From NCBI RefSeq assembly GCF_025717005.1, contig NZ_JAOVZU010000002.1, positions 159,480 to 223,479 on the forward strand: DNA of 64,000 nt, given 5' to 3'. Made by a program: the position numbers and the translations under genes. The stretch is from Actinotalea endophytica. GTDB lineage: Bacteria; Actinomycetota; Actinomycetes; Actinomycetales; Cellulomonadaceae. The notes under the pieces are model-generated. The model ran no database searches and was not told the DNA's origin. It saw only the letters and a program-made list of their open reading frames with translations. This document shows, in pieces, positions 46,644 to 56,435 of the stretch (position 1 is the first letter of the stretch; each line of letters begins with the position of its first letter).

Positions 46644-46688
46644 CCGGCCCCGCATGCCTCGCCCGCCGAGGCGACCTAGGGTCGACGG

Positions 46689-47616
46689 ATGCGACCTGAC
46701 CCGACGCCGCTGCTGGAGCGAGCCAAGGCCCTGCTCGACCGGGTGAAGCGCACCCGCGCGCTCCGCGCCAACGCGCGGTTCGGGCGCGCCGGTGGGGGGG
46801 GTGCTGACCGGGGGCATCGCCTACTCGGCGCTGTTCAGCGTGTTCGCCGGGCTGACGCTCGGCTGGAGCCTGTTCATGGCGGTGCTCGGTGGCGACGCAC
46901 AGCTCCGGCAGCAGGTGCTCGACGCCATCGACGCCTCGTTGCCCGGCCTGGTCGACACCGGCAGCGGCGGTGTGATCCAGCCCGACGACCTCCGGCTCAG
47001 CCCAGCGCTCACCGTGGCCGGGGTCGTGGCCCTGGTGGTCCTCCTGGTCAGCGCGATGACCGCGATGGCGGCGTTGCGCACCGGGGTGCGTGCGATGTTC
47101 GGGGAGCAGCCGACGGCCGGCAACGCCCTGCTCGCTCAGGCCCGGGCCCTGGCGGGGTTCCTCGGCATGGCCCTGGCGATCCTGCTCTCTGCGGTGCTCT
47201 CGATCGCGACGACCTCGGCCGCCGACTGGATGCTCGGGGTGATCGGCGCAGGAGCGGGCGCCGACGTCGCCGTCCGGGTGATCGGGCTCGCGGTGGCCTT
47301 CGTCGTCGACGCGGCGGTCTTCGTGATGGTGCTCGTGGTGCTCGCCGACCAGCGCCCGCCACGCAGGGAGCTGCTCGCGGGCGCAGCGATCGCAGCGTTC
47401 GGCATCGGGGTCGTGCGCTACCTCGGCACCGCCGTGGTGGCGGGCTCGGTGACCAGCAACCGGCTGCTCGCACCGTTCGCGGTGATCGTCACGCTGCTGA
47501 TCTGGATCAACCTGATCTCGCGCATCGTGCTGCTGGCCTCGGCCTGGGTGGCCGACCCGCCGCTCGAGGACGACGACGTCAGCGCCGAGGGGGAGGACGT
47601 CAGAACGCGCGCGTGA
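46689..47616 (+). CDS. YihY family membrane protein, frameshifted at a G tract
   Basis: A roughly 308-residue YihY/UPF0761 membrane protein (about six membrane segments), formerly confused with RNase BN; function unknown. The frame that starts at ATG 46689 (six bases after TAGGGT) is continuous only to a run of eight G at 46794-46801. The rest of the protein continues in the next frame from there to the stop at 47616. Removing one G would join the two parts as ...FGRAGGGVLTGGIAYSAL.... A base-call error in the homopolymer is most likely; phase variation is the alternative. The end overlaps sdhB by 17 bases. Confidence 0.82.
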
Positions 47617-48355
47617 TCATCGCCTTCTTGACCTCGGCGATGGCCTTGGTCACCTCGATGCCGCGCGGGCACGCGTCGGTGCAGTTGAAGGTCGTGCGGC
47701 AGCGCCACACGCCTTCCTTGTCGTTGAGGATCTCGAGGCGCTGTGCGGCCCCCTCGTCCCGGCTGTCGAAGATGAACCGGTGCGCGTTGACGATCGCTGC
47801 CGGCCCGAAGTACTGCCCGTCGGTCCAGAACACCGGGCACGAGGTCGTGCAGGCGGCGCACAGGATGCACTTGGTGGTGTCGTCGAACCGCGCTCGCTCC
47901 TCGGCGGACTGCAGGCGCTCCTTGGTGGGCGCGTTCTTCCCGGCGATGAGGAACGGCATCACCTCGCGGTAGGAGGCGAAGAACGGCTCCATGTCCACGA
48001 CCAGGTCCTTGACCACCGGAAGGCCCTTGATCGGCTCGATCGTGATGGGCTTGCTGGGGTCGAGGTCCTTGAGGAGGGTCTTGCAGGCCAGCCGGTTGCG
48101 GCCGTTGATCCGCATCGCGTCCGAGCCGCAGATGCCGTGCGCGCAGGAGCGGCGGAAGGTGAGCGACCCGTCGAGGTCCCACTTCACCTTGTGCATCGCG
48201 TCGAGCACGCGGTCGGTGCCGTGCGCGCTGACCGTGAACTCCTCCCAGAACGCCTCCGGGGTGGCGGCGTCCGGGTCGTAGCGTCGGATCCGCAGCGTGA
48301 CGTCGAAGCTCGGCACCTCGCCGACGGCGGCTGGGGACGTGGTCGTCGCGGTCAT
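47600..48355 (-). CDS. sdhB: Succinate dehydrogenase iron-sulfur subunit
   Basis: SdhB passes electrons from the flavoprotein to quinone through three iron-sulfur clusters. The 251-residue protein has the 2Fe-2S Cys set (SCAHGICGSDAM ... NRLACK), the 4Fe-4S set (CILCAACTTSC ... ) and the 3Fe-4S set near 'CRTTFNCTDACP'. All are intact. Its ATG shares one base with the sdhA stop, so translation is coupled. The end converges with the YihY gene. The subunit pattern (251 residues, SdhCD with separate genes) fits the aerobic succinate dehydrogenase. Confidence 0.96.
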   Translation of the reverse strand: MTATTTSPAAVGEVPSFDVTLRIRRYDPDAATPEAFWEEFTVSAHGTDRVLDAMHKVKWDLDGSLTFRRSCAHGICGSDAMRINGRNRLACKTLLKDLDPSKPITIEPIKGLPVVKDLVVDMEPFFASYREVMPFLIAGKNAPTKERLQSAEERARFDDTTKCILCAACTTSCPVFWTDGQYFGPAAIVNAHRFIFDSRDEGAAQRLEILNDKEGVWRCRTTFNCTDACPRGIEVTKAIAEVKKAMITRAF

Positions 48356-50136
48356 CAGTACTTGCGCTCCATCGGCTGGTAGCGGGTGACCGTCACCGGC
48401 TTCTTGTCGAGCCGGATCGCGGTGTCACCGTCCTTGGTCGCGACGGCGTAGGCCATCGTGTGGTGCATGAAGCCCTCGTCGTCCCGGGTGGGGAAGTCCT
48501 CGCGGAAGTGCCCGCCGCGGGACTCCTCGCGGGCCAGCGCGCCGACCACCACGACCCGTGCGAGGTCGAGCAGGAAGCCGAGCTCGACGGCCTCGAGGAG
48601 GTCGGTGTTGAACGAGCGGCCCTTGTCCTGGACGCTGATCGACTGGTAGCGCGCCCGCAGGTCGTCGATCACGTCGAGCGCTCGCTGCAGCGACTCCGCC
48701 GTGCGGAACACCTGGGCGTTCGCGTCCATGGTCTCCTGCAGGGCCTTGCGGAGGTCGCCGACCTTCTCGCCCGCGGGCGCGGTCCGGATGCGCTCGAGCT
48801 CGTCGACGACGTACGCCGCCGCGTCCTGCGGCATCTCGACCCAGTCCGCGCCGGTCGCGTACTCGGCCGCGGCGATGCCGGCCCGCCGACCGAAGACGTT
48901 GATGTCGAGCAGCGAGTTGGTGCCGAGCCGGTTCGAGCCGTGCACCGACACGCACGCCACCTCGCCGGCGGCGAACAGGCCCTGCACCACGTCCGTGTTG
49001 GACCGGAGCACCTCGGTGGAGATGGTGGTCGGCACGCCGCCCATCGCGTAGTGCGCGGTCGGGTACACCGGCACCGGCTCGGTGAACGGCTCGATGCCGA
49101 GGTACGTGCGGGCGAACTCGGTGATGTCGGGCAGCTTCGCCTCGATGTGCTCGGGCTCGAGGTGCGTGAGGTCGAGCAGCACGTAGTCCTTGTGCGGTCC
49201 GGCGCCGCGGCCCTCCCGCACCTCGTTGGCCATCGAGCGGGCCACGATGTCGCGTGGTGCGAGGTCCTTGATGGTCGGCGCGTAGCGCTCCATGAAGCGC
49301 TCGCCCTCGCCGTTGCGCAGGATGCCGCCCTCGCCGCGCGCCGCCTCGGAGAGCAGGATGCCGAGGCCCGCGAGGCCGGTCGGGTGGAACTGGAAGAACT
49401 CCATGTCCTCCAGGGGGATGCCACGTCGCAGCGCGAGGGCCATCCCGTCGCCGGTCAGCGTGTGGGCGTTGGAGGTGGTCTTGAAGATCTTGCCCGAGCC
49501 ACCCGTCGCGAGCACGACCGACTTGGCGTGGAACACGTGGATCTCGCCGGTCGCGAGGTCGTAGGCGACGACGCCGGAGCACCGCACGGGCGCGCCCTTG
49601 CGCGGCTTCTTGGCCGCCGTGAGGTCGGTGTCCAGGAGCAGGTCGAGCACGTAGTACTCGTTGAAGAACTGCACGTCGTTCTTCACGCACTGCTGGTAGA
49701 GGGTCTGCAGGATCATGTGACCGGTGCGGTCCGCGGCGTAGCAGGCGCGGCGCACCGCGGCCTCGCCGTGGTTGCGGGTGTGGCCGCCGAACCGGCGCTG
49801 GTCGATCTTGCCCTCGGGCGTCCGGTTGAACGGCAGGCCCATCTTCTCGAGGTCCAGGACGGCGTCGATGGCTTCCTTGGCCATGATCTCCGCGGCGTCC
49901 TGGTCGACCAGGTAGTCACCGCCCTTGACGGTGTCGAAGGTGTGCCACTCCCAGTTGTCCTCCTCGACGTTGGCCAGCGCGGCGCACATGCCGCCCTGGG
50001 CCGCGCCGGTGTGGGAGCGGGTGGGGTACAGCTTCGAGATGACCGCTGTGCGGGTCCGCTGGGAGGACTCGAGGGCCGCGCGCATCCCGGCGCCCCCGGC
50101 GCCGACGATCACGACGTCGTACTGATGGATCTGCAT
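48355..50136 (-). CDS. sdhA: Succinate dehydrogenase flavoprotein subunit
   Basis: SdhA oxidises succinate to fumarate on a covalently bound FAD, linking the citric acid cycle to respiration. The 593-residue protein has the N-terminal FAD motif [11 protein letters not shown], the flavin-attachment His in SHTGAAQGG, the active-site FHPTGL segment and [13 protein letters not shown]. It is complete. The ATG at 50136 is 15 bases after the sdhD stop. Length and motifs favour the succinate-oxidising enzyme over fumarate reductase, though the two families overlap. Confidence 0.96.
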   Translation of the reverse strand: MQIHQYDVVIVGAGGAGMRAALESSQRTRTAVISKLYPTRSHTGAAQGGMCAALANVEEDNWEWHTFDTVKGGDYLVDQDAAEIMAKEAIDAVLDLEKMGLPFNRTPEGKIDQRRFGGHTRNHGEAAVRRACYAADRTGHMILQTLYQQCVKNDVQFFNEYYVLDLLLDTDLTAAKKPRKGAPVRCSGVVAYDLATGEIHVFHAKSVVLATGGSGKIFKTTSNAHTLTGDGMALALRRGIPLEDMEFFQFHPTGLAGLGILLSEAARGEGGILRNGEGERFMERYAPTIKDLAPRDIVARSMANEVREGRGAGPHKDYVLLDLTHLEPEHIEAKLPDITEFARTYLGIEPFTEPVPVYPTAHYAMGGVPTTISTEVLRSNTDVVQGLFAAGEVACVSVHGSNRLGTNSLLDINVFGRRAGIAAAEYATGADWVEMPQDAAAYVVDELERIRTAPAGEKVGDLRKALQETMDANAQVFRTAESLQRALDVIDDLRARYQSISVQDKGRSFNTDLLEAVELGFLLDLARVVVVGALAREESRGGHFREDFPTRDDEGFMHHTMAYAVATKDGDTAIRLDKKPVTVTRYQPMERKY

Positions 50137-50151
50137 GTCCTCGGTTCTCTC

Positions 50152-50613
50152 TCAGCCGGCGGTGCAGAAGCTGGCCAGCACGTCGGCAGGCGCGCCCGGC
50201 GGGCAGGGGTCGAAGGTGAAGATCACCAGGGTGCCGAGCACCACGATGACCGTGAACGCCAGGTAGAGCAGTCCGGTGAGGGTCAGCCGGGTACCGGTCC
50301 TGGTGGCGTAGTCGTTGATGATCGTGCGCATCCCGTTGGTGCCGTGGATCATCGCGAGCCAGAGGATCAGCAGGTCCCAGACCTGCCAGACCGGGTCGGC
50401 CCACTTGCCGGCGACGAAGCCGAAGTCGATCGCCTTGACGCCGTCACCGACCACCAGGTTCATGAACAGGTGCGTGAACACCAGCACGATCAGCAGCGCG
50501 CCGGACACCCGCATGAAGACCCAGCCGTAGAGCTCGAGGTTGCCCCGCGTGGTGCCGCGGCCCGAGCGGCGCGGGCTGCGCGGTGCGGCCAGGGTCGGGC
50601 TCGTCGTCGCCAT
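50152..50613 (-). CDS. sdhD: Succinate dehydrogenase hydrophobic membrane anchor subunit SdhD
   Basis: A 153-residue membrane anchor with three hydrophobic segments (about residues 35-55, 75-100 and 113-135). With SdhC it holds heme b and the quinone site; His residues in FTHLFMNL and AMIHGTNG are the likely heme or quinone contacts. The ATG at 50613 lies six bases after GGAGG and shares one base with the sdhC stop. A GTG just upstream is less well spaced. The basic N terminus lies in the cytoplasm. Confidence 0.88.
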   Translation of the reverse strand: MATTSPTLAAPRSPRRSGRGTTRGNLELYGWVFMRVSGALLIVLVFTHLFMNLVVGDGVKAIDFGFVAGKWADPVWQVWDLLILWLAMIHGTNGMRTIINDYATRTGTRLTLTGLLYLAFTVIVVLGTLVIFTFDPCPPGAPADVLASFCTAG

Positions 50614-51044
50614 CACTCACCTCCGAAGATGTGGCCGAGCTGGACGGGCAGGAACCCGGCCATGAGGATGACGAACACCACGATCACGCCCCACAACAGC
50701 TGGCGCTGGTAGCGGGTGCCCTTGGACCAGAAGTCCACGAGCATCACCCGCACACCGTTGAGCGCGTGGAAGACGATGGCCGCGACCAGGCCCGCCTCGC
50801 CGAGGCCCATGATCGGGTTCTTGTAGGTCCCGATCACGGCGTTGTACGCCTCCGGATCGACCCGGACCAGCGAGGTGTCGAGGACATGGACGAGCAGGAA
50901 GAAGAAGATGAGGAACCCGGTCACGCGGTGCGCGACCCAGGTCCACATCCCCTCGCGACCGCGGTAGAGCGTGCCGGCCGGCGCCTCGGGCACGGGGACC
51001 TCCAGTGGACGACTGCCCCTGCGTTGGGGTCGCACGGCTGGCAT
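50613..51044 (-). CDS. sdhC: Succinate dehydrogenase cytochrome b556 subunit SdhC
   Basis: A 143-residue membrane anchor with three hydrophobic segments. The 'GMWTWVAHRVTGFLIFFFLLVHVLD' region (about 33-57) and the later VFHALNGVRVML carry the conserved Arg and His residues expected for heme and quinone. The ATG at 51044 is the most likely start; two in-frame GTGs lie 9 and 15 bases upstream. TAGAGT (minus strand, 51063-51058) could be the -10 of the whole sdhCDAB operon. manC diverges from it about 100 bases away. Confidence 0.88.
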   Translation of the reverse strand: MPAVRPQRRGSRPLEVPVPEAPAGTLYRGREGMWTWVAHRVTGFLIFFFLLVHVLDTSLVRVDPEAYNAVIGTYKNPIMGLGEAGLVAAIVFHALNGVRVMLVDFWSKGTRYQRQLLWGVIVVFVILMAGFLPVQLGHIFGGE

Positions 51045-51148
51045 GCCGCGCACCGCCACTCTAGTGGCCCGTCCGGAAGGGCGCCGCCTCGGCACGAGCA
51101 GCGCCGGGTGGCGTTCTCGAACCCTCCGCGGTCTGTCAGGATCGTCCC

Positions 51149-52249
51149 GTGACCCAGCCTCGACCCATCCCCGGATTCCGTGCCGTGGTGCCCGCCGGCG
51201 GTGCCGGCACCCGCCTGTGGCCCCTCTCCCGCGCGTCGTCGCCGAAGTTCCTGCACGACCTCGGCGGCTCCGGCCGCAGCCTGCTCCAGGCGACGGTCGA
51301 CCGCCTCGAGCCGCTCGCCGGCCCGGACGGCGTGGTCGTGGTCACCGGCGCGGCCCACGAGGCCGCAGTGCGTGCCCAGCTGCCGCAGCTGGGCGCCGGC
51401 GCGGTGCTCGCCGAGCCGTCGCCGCGCGACTCGATGGCGGCGATCGGCCTCGCGGCCGCGGTCCTCGCCCGGCGCGAGGGCGACGTGGTGATCGGCTCGT
51501 TCGCGGCGGACCACGTGATCAGCGGCGACGGCTTCGCGCGCGCCGTCGAGACCGGCGTCGCGGCGGCCCGCGAAGGGTTCGTCACGACCATCGGCATCGC
51601 GCCGACCGAGCCGTCGACCGCGTTCGGCTACATCGAGACCGGCGACCCGCTGCCCGCGGTGGACGGTGCCCACGGGGTCCGCGCGTTCACCGAGAAGCCG
51701 GACGCCGAGACCGCTGCCCAGTGGCTCGCGACGGGTCGGTACCGGTGGAACGCCGGCATGTTCCTGGTCCGGGCGGAGGTCCTGCTCGACCACCTCGCCC
51801 AGCTGCTGCCGGCGCTGCACGACGGCCTGCGGGAGATCGCGGGCGCGTGGGACACCGACCGCCGCGGCGAGGTCCTCGGCACCGTCTGGCCGGGGCTGCA
51901 GCGGATCGCGATCGACCACGCGATCGCCGAGCCGGTCGCGGCGCGCGGCGGCGTGGCCGTGGTGCCCGGCGAGTTCTCCTGGGACGACGTCGGCGACGCC
52001 GCGGCGGTGCGCGACCTGCTGCCCGGCGACCCGCACGTGCTCGGCGCGGCCGAGGACGTGCTGGCGATCGACGCCCCCGGTGCGCTGGTCGCACCGCGCT
52101 CGGGGCGGCTCGTGGCGGTCCTCGGCGTGCCCGACGTGGTGGTGCTCGACACCCCGGACGCGGTGCTGGTCACCACGCGCGCGCACGCCCAGCAGGTGAA
52201 GCAGGTCGTCGACGCGGTGCGCGAGCGCGGGCGGGACGACCTGCTCTGA
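51149..52249 (+). CDS. manC: Mannose-1-phosphate guanylyltransferase
   Basis: The enzyme makes GDP-mannose from mannose 1-phosphate and GTP, supplying mannosyltransferases such as the PIG-V-like one in this window. The 366-residue protein has the nucleotidyltransferase signature GGAGTRLWPLSR (about residues 17-28) with SPKFL, and the FTEKPDA and WNAGMF segments typical of ManC. There is no fused isomerase domain. The GTG at 51149 lies six bases after CAGGAT. It diverges from sdhC. The bases between its stop and the next gene contain that gene's promoter. Confidence 0.9.
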   Translation: MTQPRPIPGFRAVVPAGGAGTRLWPLSRASSPKFLHDLGGSGRSLLQATVDRLEPLAGPDGVVVVTGAAHEAAVRAQLPQLGAGAVLAEPSPRDSMAAIGLAAAVLARREGDVVIGSFAADHVISGDGFARAVETGVAAAREGFVTTIGIAPTEPSTAFGYIETGDPLPAVDGAHGVRAFTEKPDAETAAQWLATGRYRWNAGMFLVRAEVLLDHLAQLLPALHDGLREIAGAWDTDRRGEVLGTVWPGLQRIAIDHAIAEPVAARGGVAVVPGEFSWDDVGDAAAVRDLLPGDPHVLGAAEDVLAIDAPGALVAPRSGRLVAVLGVPDVVVLDTPDAVLVTTRAHAQQVKQVVDAVRERGRDDLL

Positions 52250-52269
52250 GCGCGCCCTAGGATCGTTTC

Positions 52270-53478
52270 GTGCCCGAGCCCACGCGTGTTCCCGCCGACC
52301 GGATCGTCGAGCGGCTCGCGGCGCTGGACGACGAGCTCGTGGCGTTCCGGCGCGACCTGCACGCACACCCGGAGATCGGGCACTCCGAACGACGCAGCAC
52401 CGCGCTGGTCGCCGATCGTCTGCGGGCCGCGGGCCTCGAGCCGTCGCTGCTCCCCGGCACCGGGCTGACCTGCGACCTCGGCCCCGCCGACGGACCGCTC
52501 GTGATGCTGCGCGCCGATCTCGACGCGCTGCCGCTGCCGGACACCTGCGCCCACCCGTGGCGCTCGCAGGTCGCCGGGGTGTGCCACGCGTGCGGGCACG
52601 ACGTGCACACCACTGTCGTGCTGGGTGCCGGGCTCGTGCTCGCGGAGCTCGCCGAGGAGGGGTTGCTCCCGCTCGGGGTGCGCCTGCTGTTCCAGGCGGC
52701 CGAGGAGGTCCAGCCGGGCGGCGCGATCGACGCGATCGCGGCCGGTGCGATGGACCGGGTCGCCCAGGTCTACGGCGTGCACTGCGACCCGAAGCTCGAC
52801 GTCGGCCGGATCGGTTCGCGGATCGGCCCGATCACCTCGGCGAGCGACCCGGTGACCGTGACGATCACGTCCGCGGGCGGCCACACCTCGCGGCCGCACC
52901 TGACCGGTGACGTGGTCTTCGCGCTCGGCCAGGTCATCACGCAGGTGCCGGCCGTGCTCGGCCGGCGCCTCGACCCGAGGTCCGGGGTGAACCTCACCTG
53001 GGGCCTGGTGCACGCGGGGACCGTGCACAACGCGATCCCGGCGGCCGGGCAGGTCAAGGGCAGCCTGCGCTGCCTCGACTCGGGTGCGTGGGAGCAGGCC
53101 GCCGCGGTGCTCCGGGAGGCCGTCGAGCACGTCACGGCCCCGTACGGGGTCAAGGTGGAGGTGCACCACGAGCGTGGCGTGCCGCCGGTGGTCAACGACG
53201 AGCACGCGACCCGCCTGATGGACGCGGCGGTGCGCGACGTGCTGGGGGAGGACGCCGTGGTGCTCACCGAGCAGTCGCTGGGCGGCGAGGACTTCGGCTG
53301 GCTGCTCACCGAGGTGCCCGGGGCGATGGCCCGGCTGGGCACGCGCGTCCCGGGCGGGCACACCTACGACCTGCACCAGGGTGACCTGGACCCCGACGAG
53401 CGTGCGATCGGTGCGGGCGCCGCCGTCCTCGTCCGGCTCGCGCTGCTGGCCGGGAGCGAGCTCCGGGCCGGCTCCTGA
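52270..53478 (+). CDS. M20D-family amidohydrolase
   Basis: A 402-residue metallo-amidohydrolase of the family that includes IAA-amino acid hydrolase, hippuricase and N-acetyl-diaminopimelate deacetylase. Seen are RDLHAHPEIGHSE near the N terminus, the metal ligands in HACGHDVHT and the AAEEVQPGG acid pair, and a C-terminal LGGEDFG segment. The substrate is not shown, and one Cys (HACGHD) replaces the Asp or Glu of other M20 groups, as usual for M20D. The GTG at 52270 lies six bases after TAGGAT. Confidence 0.88.
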   Translation: MPEPTRVPADRIVERLAALDDELVAFRRDLHAHPEIGHSERRSTALVADRLRAAGLEPSLLPGTGLTCDLGPADGPLVMLRADLDALPLPDTCAHPWRSQVAGVCHACGHDVHTTVVLGAGLVLAELAEEGLLPLGVRLLFQAAEEVQPGGAIDAIAAGAMDRVAQVYGVHCDPKLDVGRIGSRIGPITSASDPVTVTITSAGGHTSRPHLTGDVVFALGQVITQVPAVLGRRLDPRSGVNLTWGLVHAGTVHNAIPAAGQVKGSLRCLDSGAWEQAAAVLREAVEHVTAPYGVKVEVHHERGVPPVVNDEHATRLMDAAVRDVLGEDAVVLTEQSLGGEDFGWLLTEVPGAMARLGTRVPGGHTYDLHQGDLDPDERAIGAGAAVLVRLALLAGSELRAGS

Positions 53479-53687
53479 CCCGAACGGCCCAGCGCCGCAC
53501 GCGTCCGCCCTGCCGCTAGATTCCGGTTGCGTAACGACGCCGGGCTGGTACGCGCTAGTAACCCAGCCGCTACCGCGGGGCCGTTACTGTTCGCTCTACA
53601 GCAGCCGACCGGTCGGATGCTGACCCGTGGCACGAGCGCGGTGAGGTGACCGGCACCGGCACAGTGCACAACCACTCAGGAGAACAC
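53479..53687 (+). promoter_or_regulatory. Control region of the nucleoside uptake operon
   Basis: This 209-base space before the BMP gene is less GC-rich than its surroundings. It contains inverted AGTAAC (53557-53562) and GTTACT (53583-53588) and a further GTAAC at 53531-53535, which could be binding sites. A Shine-Dalgarno AGGAGA precedes the GTG at 53688. No promoter could be assigned with certainty. Confidence 0.35.
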
Positions 53688-54800
53688 GTGAAGACTGTGA
53701 TGCGAGGTGTGGCGCTGGCCGCCGCGACCGCTCTGGCCCTGGCGGCGTGTGCCGCTGCACCCGAGGAGTCCGACACCAGCTCGGCAGGCGACACCGCCAC
53801 CGACTCCACCACCGCTGAGTCGATCGACTACACCGCCTGCATCGTCTCCGACGCCGGTGGCTTCGACGACAAGTCCTTCAACCAGCTGTCGTACGAGGGT
53901 GCCAAGAAGGCGGCTGAGGAGCTCGGTGCCCAGTTCCGCGAGGCGCAGTCCGACTCCGAGACCGACTTCCAGCCCAACCTCGAGGCCATGGTCTCCGAGG
54001 GCTGCAACACCATCGTGGCGGTCGGCTTCGCGCTGTCGGCCGCAACCGTCGAGTCGGCCCTGGCCAACCCGGAGATCGGCTACGTGCTGGTCGACGACGC
54101 CGCGGACAACGACTTCAACGGTGAGAAGGACGCCGAGAACATCAAGCCGCTGCTGTACGACACGGCGCAGGCCGCGTTCCTGGCCGGCTACCTCTCGGCC
54201 GGCTACTCGCAGACCGGCAAGGTCGGCACCTTCGGCGGTCAGCCCTACCCGACCGTGACGATCTTCATGGACGGCTTCAAGCAGGGCGTCGACTACTACA
54301 ACTCGGTCAAGGGCACGAGCGTCGAGGTCGTCGGCTGGGACGGCAAGGACGGTTCGTTCACCGGTGGCTTCGAGGCCAACGACGAGGCCAAGTCGATCGC
54401 CGCGGGCATCATCGACCAGGGCGTCGACGTGCTGCTCCCCGTGGGCGGCCCGATCTACCAGTCCGCACGTGACGCGATCGCCGACTCCGGCAAGGACATC
54501 GCGATGCTCGGTGTGGACGCCGACGTGTACAACACCGACCCGTCGGTCGCCTCCCTGCTGCTCACCTCGATCATGAAGAACATGGACGTCTCGACCTACG
54601 AGGCGATCATGGCTGCGGGCGAGGGCAACTTCGACCCGACCGCCTACGTCGGCACGCTCGCGAACGACGGCGTCGGCATCGCCCCGCTGCACGACTTCGA
54701 GTCGAAGGTGGACCCGGCCCTGATGACCGAGGTCGACCAGCTGAAGCAGGACATCATCGACGGCAACGTGACGGTCACCTCGTACCTCAGCGGCAGCTGA
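53688..54800 (+). CDS. BMP-family nucleoside-binding lipoprotein
   Basis: A 370-residue substrate-binding lipoprotein of the BMP/PnrA (Med) family, which captures nucleosides outside the membrane. The signal ends in a lipobox (LAAC), with lipidation on Cys21, followed by an acidic Ser/Thr linker. Typical segments are SDAGGFDDKSFNQLSYEGA and the later 'VLLPVGGPIYQSARDA'. The GTG at 53688 lies seven bases after AGGAGA. Two permeases, an ATPase, cytidine deaminase and thymidine phosphorylase follow, so nucleosides (probably including pyrimidine ones) are the likely substrate. A strong hairpin follows the gene. Confidence 0.9.
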   Translation: MKTVMRGVALAAATALALAACAAAPEESDTSSAGDTATDSTTAESIDYTACIVSDAGGFDDKSFNQLSYEGAKKAAEELGAQFREAQSDSETDFQPNLEAMVSEGCNTIVAVGFALSAATVESALANPEIGYVLVDDAADNDFNGEKDAENIKPLLYDTAQAAFLAGYLSAGYSQTGKVGTFGGQPYPTVTIFMDGFKQGVDYYNSVKGTSVEVVGWDGKDGSFTGGFEANDEAKSIAAGIIDQGVDVLLPVGGPIYQSARDAIADSGKDIAMLGVDADVYNTDPSVASLLLTSIMKNMDVSTYEAIMAAGEGNFDPTAYVGTLANDGVGIAPLHDFESKVDPALMTEVDQLKQDIIDGNVTVTSYLSGS

Positions 54801-54834
54801 GCACCCAGGTGGCGTGACACCGATGGCGTGATCT

Positions 54835-54878
54835 GACACGCTCCGGGAGGGTCGGCAACGGCCCTCCCGGGGCGTGTC
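54835..54878 (+). terminator. Intra-operon hairpin after the BMP lipoprotein gene
   Basis: The arms 54835-54851 and 54862-54878 (GACACGC...GAGGG and CCCTC...GCGTGTC) form a 17-pair stem with one G-U pair and a ten-base loop. It lies between the binding-protein gene and the ATPase gene. It probably protects the upstream mRNA or partly terminates, raising binding protein over transporter. Confidence 0.75.
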
Positions 54879-54914
54879 CTCGCGTCGCCCCCCAGACAAG
54901 TCGATGAGGAACTC

Positions 54915-56435
54915 GTGAAGCTCGAGCTACGCGGCATTACCAAGCGCTTCGGGACCCTGGTCGCCAACGACCAGATCAGCCTGACCGTCGAACCCGGTGA
55001 GATCCACTGCCTCCTCGGTGAGAACGGCGCCGGCAAGTCCACGCTGATGAACGTCCTGTACGGCCTCTACACCGCCGACGAGGGCGAGGTGCTCCTCGAC
55101 GGTGAGGTGCAGCACTTCCGCGGCCCCGGCGACGCGATGGCCGCCGGGATCGGCATGGTGCACCAGCACTTCATGCTCATCCCGGTCTTCACGGTCGCCG
55201 AGAACGTCATGCTCGGCCACGAGACCACGCTCCCCGGCGGCCGGCTCGACCTCGACGCCGCCCGGACCAAGGTGAACGAGATCGCGCGGCGGTTCGGCTT
55301 CCAGGTGGACCCGGACGCGCTCATCGAGGACCTGCCGGTGGGCGTCCAGCAGCGGGTCGAGATCATCAAGGCGCTGTCCCGCGACGCGAAGATCCTGGTG
55401 TTCGACGAGCCCACCGCGGTGCTCACGCCCCAGGAGACCGACGAGTTCATGCAGATCATGCGGCAGCTGCGCGACGAGGGCGCCGCGATCGTGTTCATCA
55501 CCCACAAGCTGCGCGAGGTGCGTGAGGTCGCCGACCGGATCACGGTGATCCGCCGCGGCCAGGTGGTCGGCGAGGCCACCGCGGACCAGCCGGACACCGA
55601 GCTGGCCGCGATGATGGTCGGCCGCGCGGTCGAGCTGACGGTGCAGAAGTCCGCTCCGAAGTACGGGGCCAACTCCTTGGTGGTGCAGGACCTCGAGGTG
55701 ACCGACCCCTCGGGCATCGTCGTCGTGGACGGCGTGAGCTTCACGGTCCGCGGCGGCGAGGTCCTCGTGGTCGCCGGGGTGCAGGGCAACGGCCAGACCG
55801 AGCTGACCGAGGCTCTCGTCGGGCTGCAGAAGGCGTCCGGCGGCAGCGTCGTCCTCGACGGGCAGGAGATGGTCGGGCGCCCGGTCGCCGAGGTGCTCGG
55901 CGCCGGTGTCGGCTTCGTCCCCGAGGACCGCAGCACCGACGGGCTGGTCGGCGAGTTCACCGTGGCCGAGAACCTCATGCTGGACCGGCGAGGCGGACCG
56001 CCGTTCGTCAAGGCCGGGATGCTCCAGCTCGGCCCGCGCGACAGCTTCGCGCGGGACGCCGTCGAGGAGTTCGACATCCGCACCCAGGGGATCGGCGAGC
56101 AGGTCAGCCGGCTGTCCGGCGGCAACCAGCAGAAGGTCGTGCTGGCCAGGGAGCTGTCCCGGGAGCTGAGGCTGCTGGTCGCGGCCCAGCCGACCCGCGG
56201 CGTGGACGTCGGCTCGATCGAGTTCATCCACAAGCGGATCGTCGAGACGCGGGACGCCGGCGTGCCGGTGGTCGTGGTCTCCACCGAGCTCGACGAGGCC
56301 GTCGCGCTCGGTGACCGGATCCTCGTCATGTACCGCGGCCGGGTGGTCGGGATCGTCCCGTCCACCACCCCCCGCGACGAGCTCGGCCTCATGATGGCCG
56401 GCATCACCCCCCAGAAGGGGAGTGACGTCGCATGA
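54915..56435 (+). CDS. Nucleoside ABC transporter, double ATP-binding protein
   Basis: A 506-residue ATPase with two nucleotide-binding domains, the usual layout of BMP-linked nucleoside importers. The first has a canonical Walker A (GENGAGKST) and VFDEPTAVLTP; the second has the degenerate GVQGNGQTEL, with a full LSGGNQQK signature, as normal for this RbsA-like class. The GTG at 54915 follows GAGGA. The stop overlaps the first permease start (ATGA). Sugar uptake (ribose type) is the alternative, but the BMP protein and salvage genes favour nucleosides. Confidence 0.9.
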   Translation: MKLELRGITKRFGTLVANDQISLTVEPGEIHCLLGENGAGKSTLMNVLYGLYTADEGEVLLDGEVQHFRGPGDAMAAGIGMVHQHFMLIPVFTVAENVMLGHETTLPGGRLDLDAARTKVNEIARRFGFQVDPDALIEDLPVGVQQRVEIIKALSRDAKILVFDEPTAVLTPQETDEFMQIMRQLRDEGAAIVFITHKLREVREVADRITVIRRGQVVGEATADQPDTELAAMMVGRAVELTVQKSAPKYGANSLVVQDLEVTDPSGIVVVDGVSFTVRGGEVLVVAGVQGNGQTELTEALVGLQKASGGSVVLDGQEMVGRPVAEVLGAGVGFVPEDRSTDGLVGEFTVAENLMLDRRGGPPFVKAGMLQLGPRDSFARDAVEEFDIRTQGIGEQVSRLSGGNQQKVVLARELSRELRLLVAAQPTRGVDVGSIEFIHKRIVETRDAGVPVVVVSTELDEAVALGDRILVMYRGRVVGIVPSTTPRDELGLMMAGITPQKGSDVA

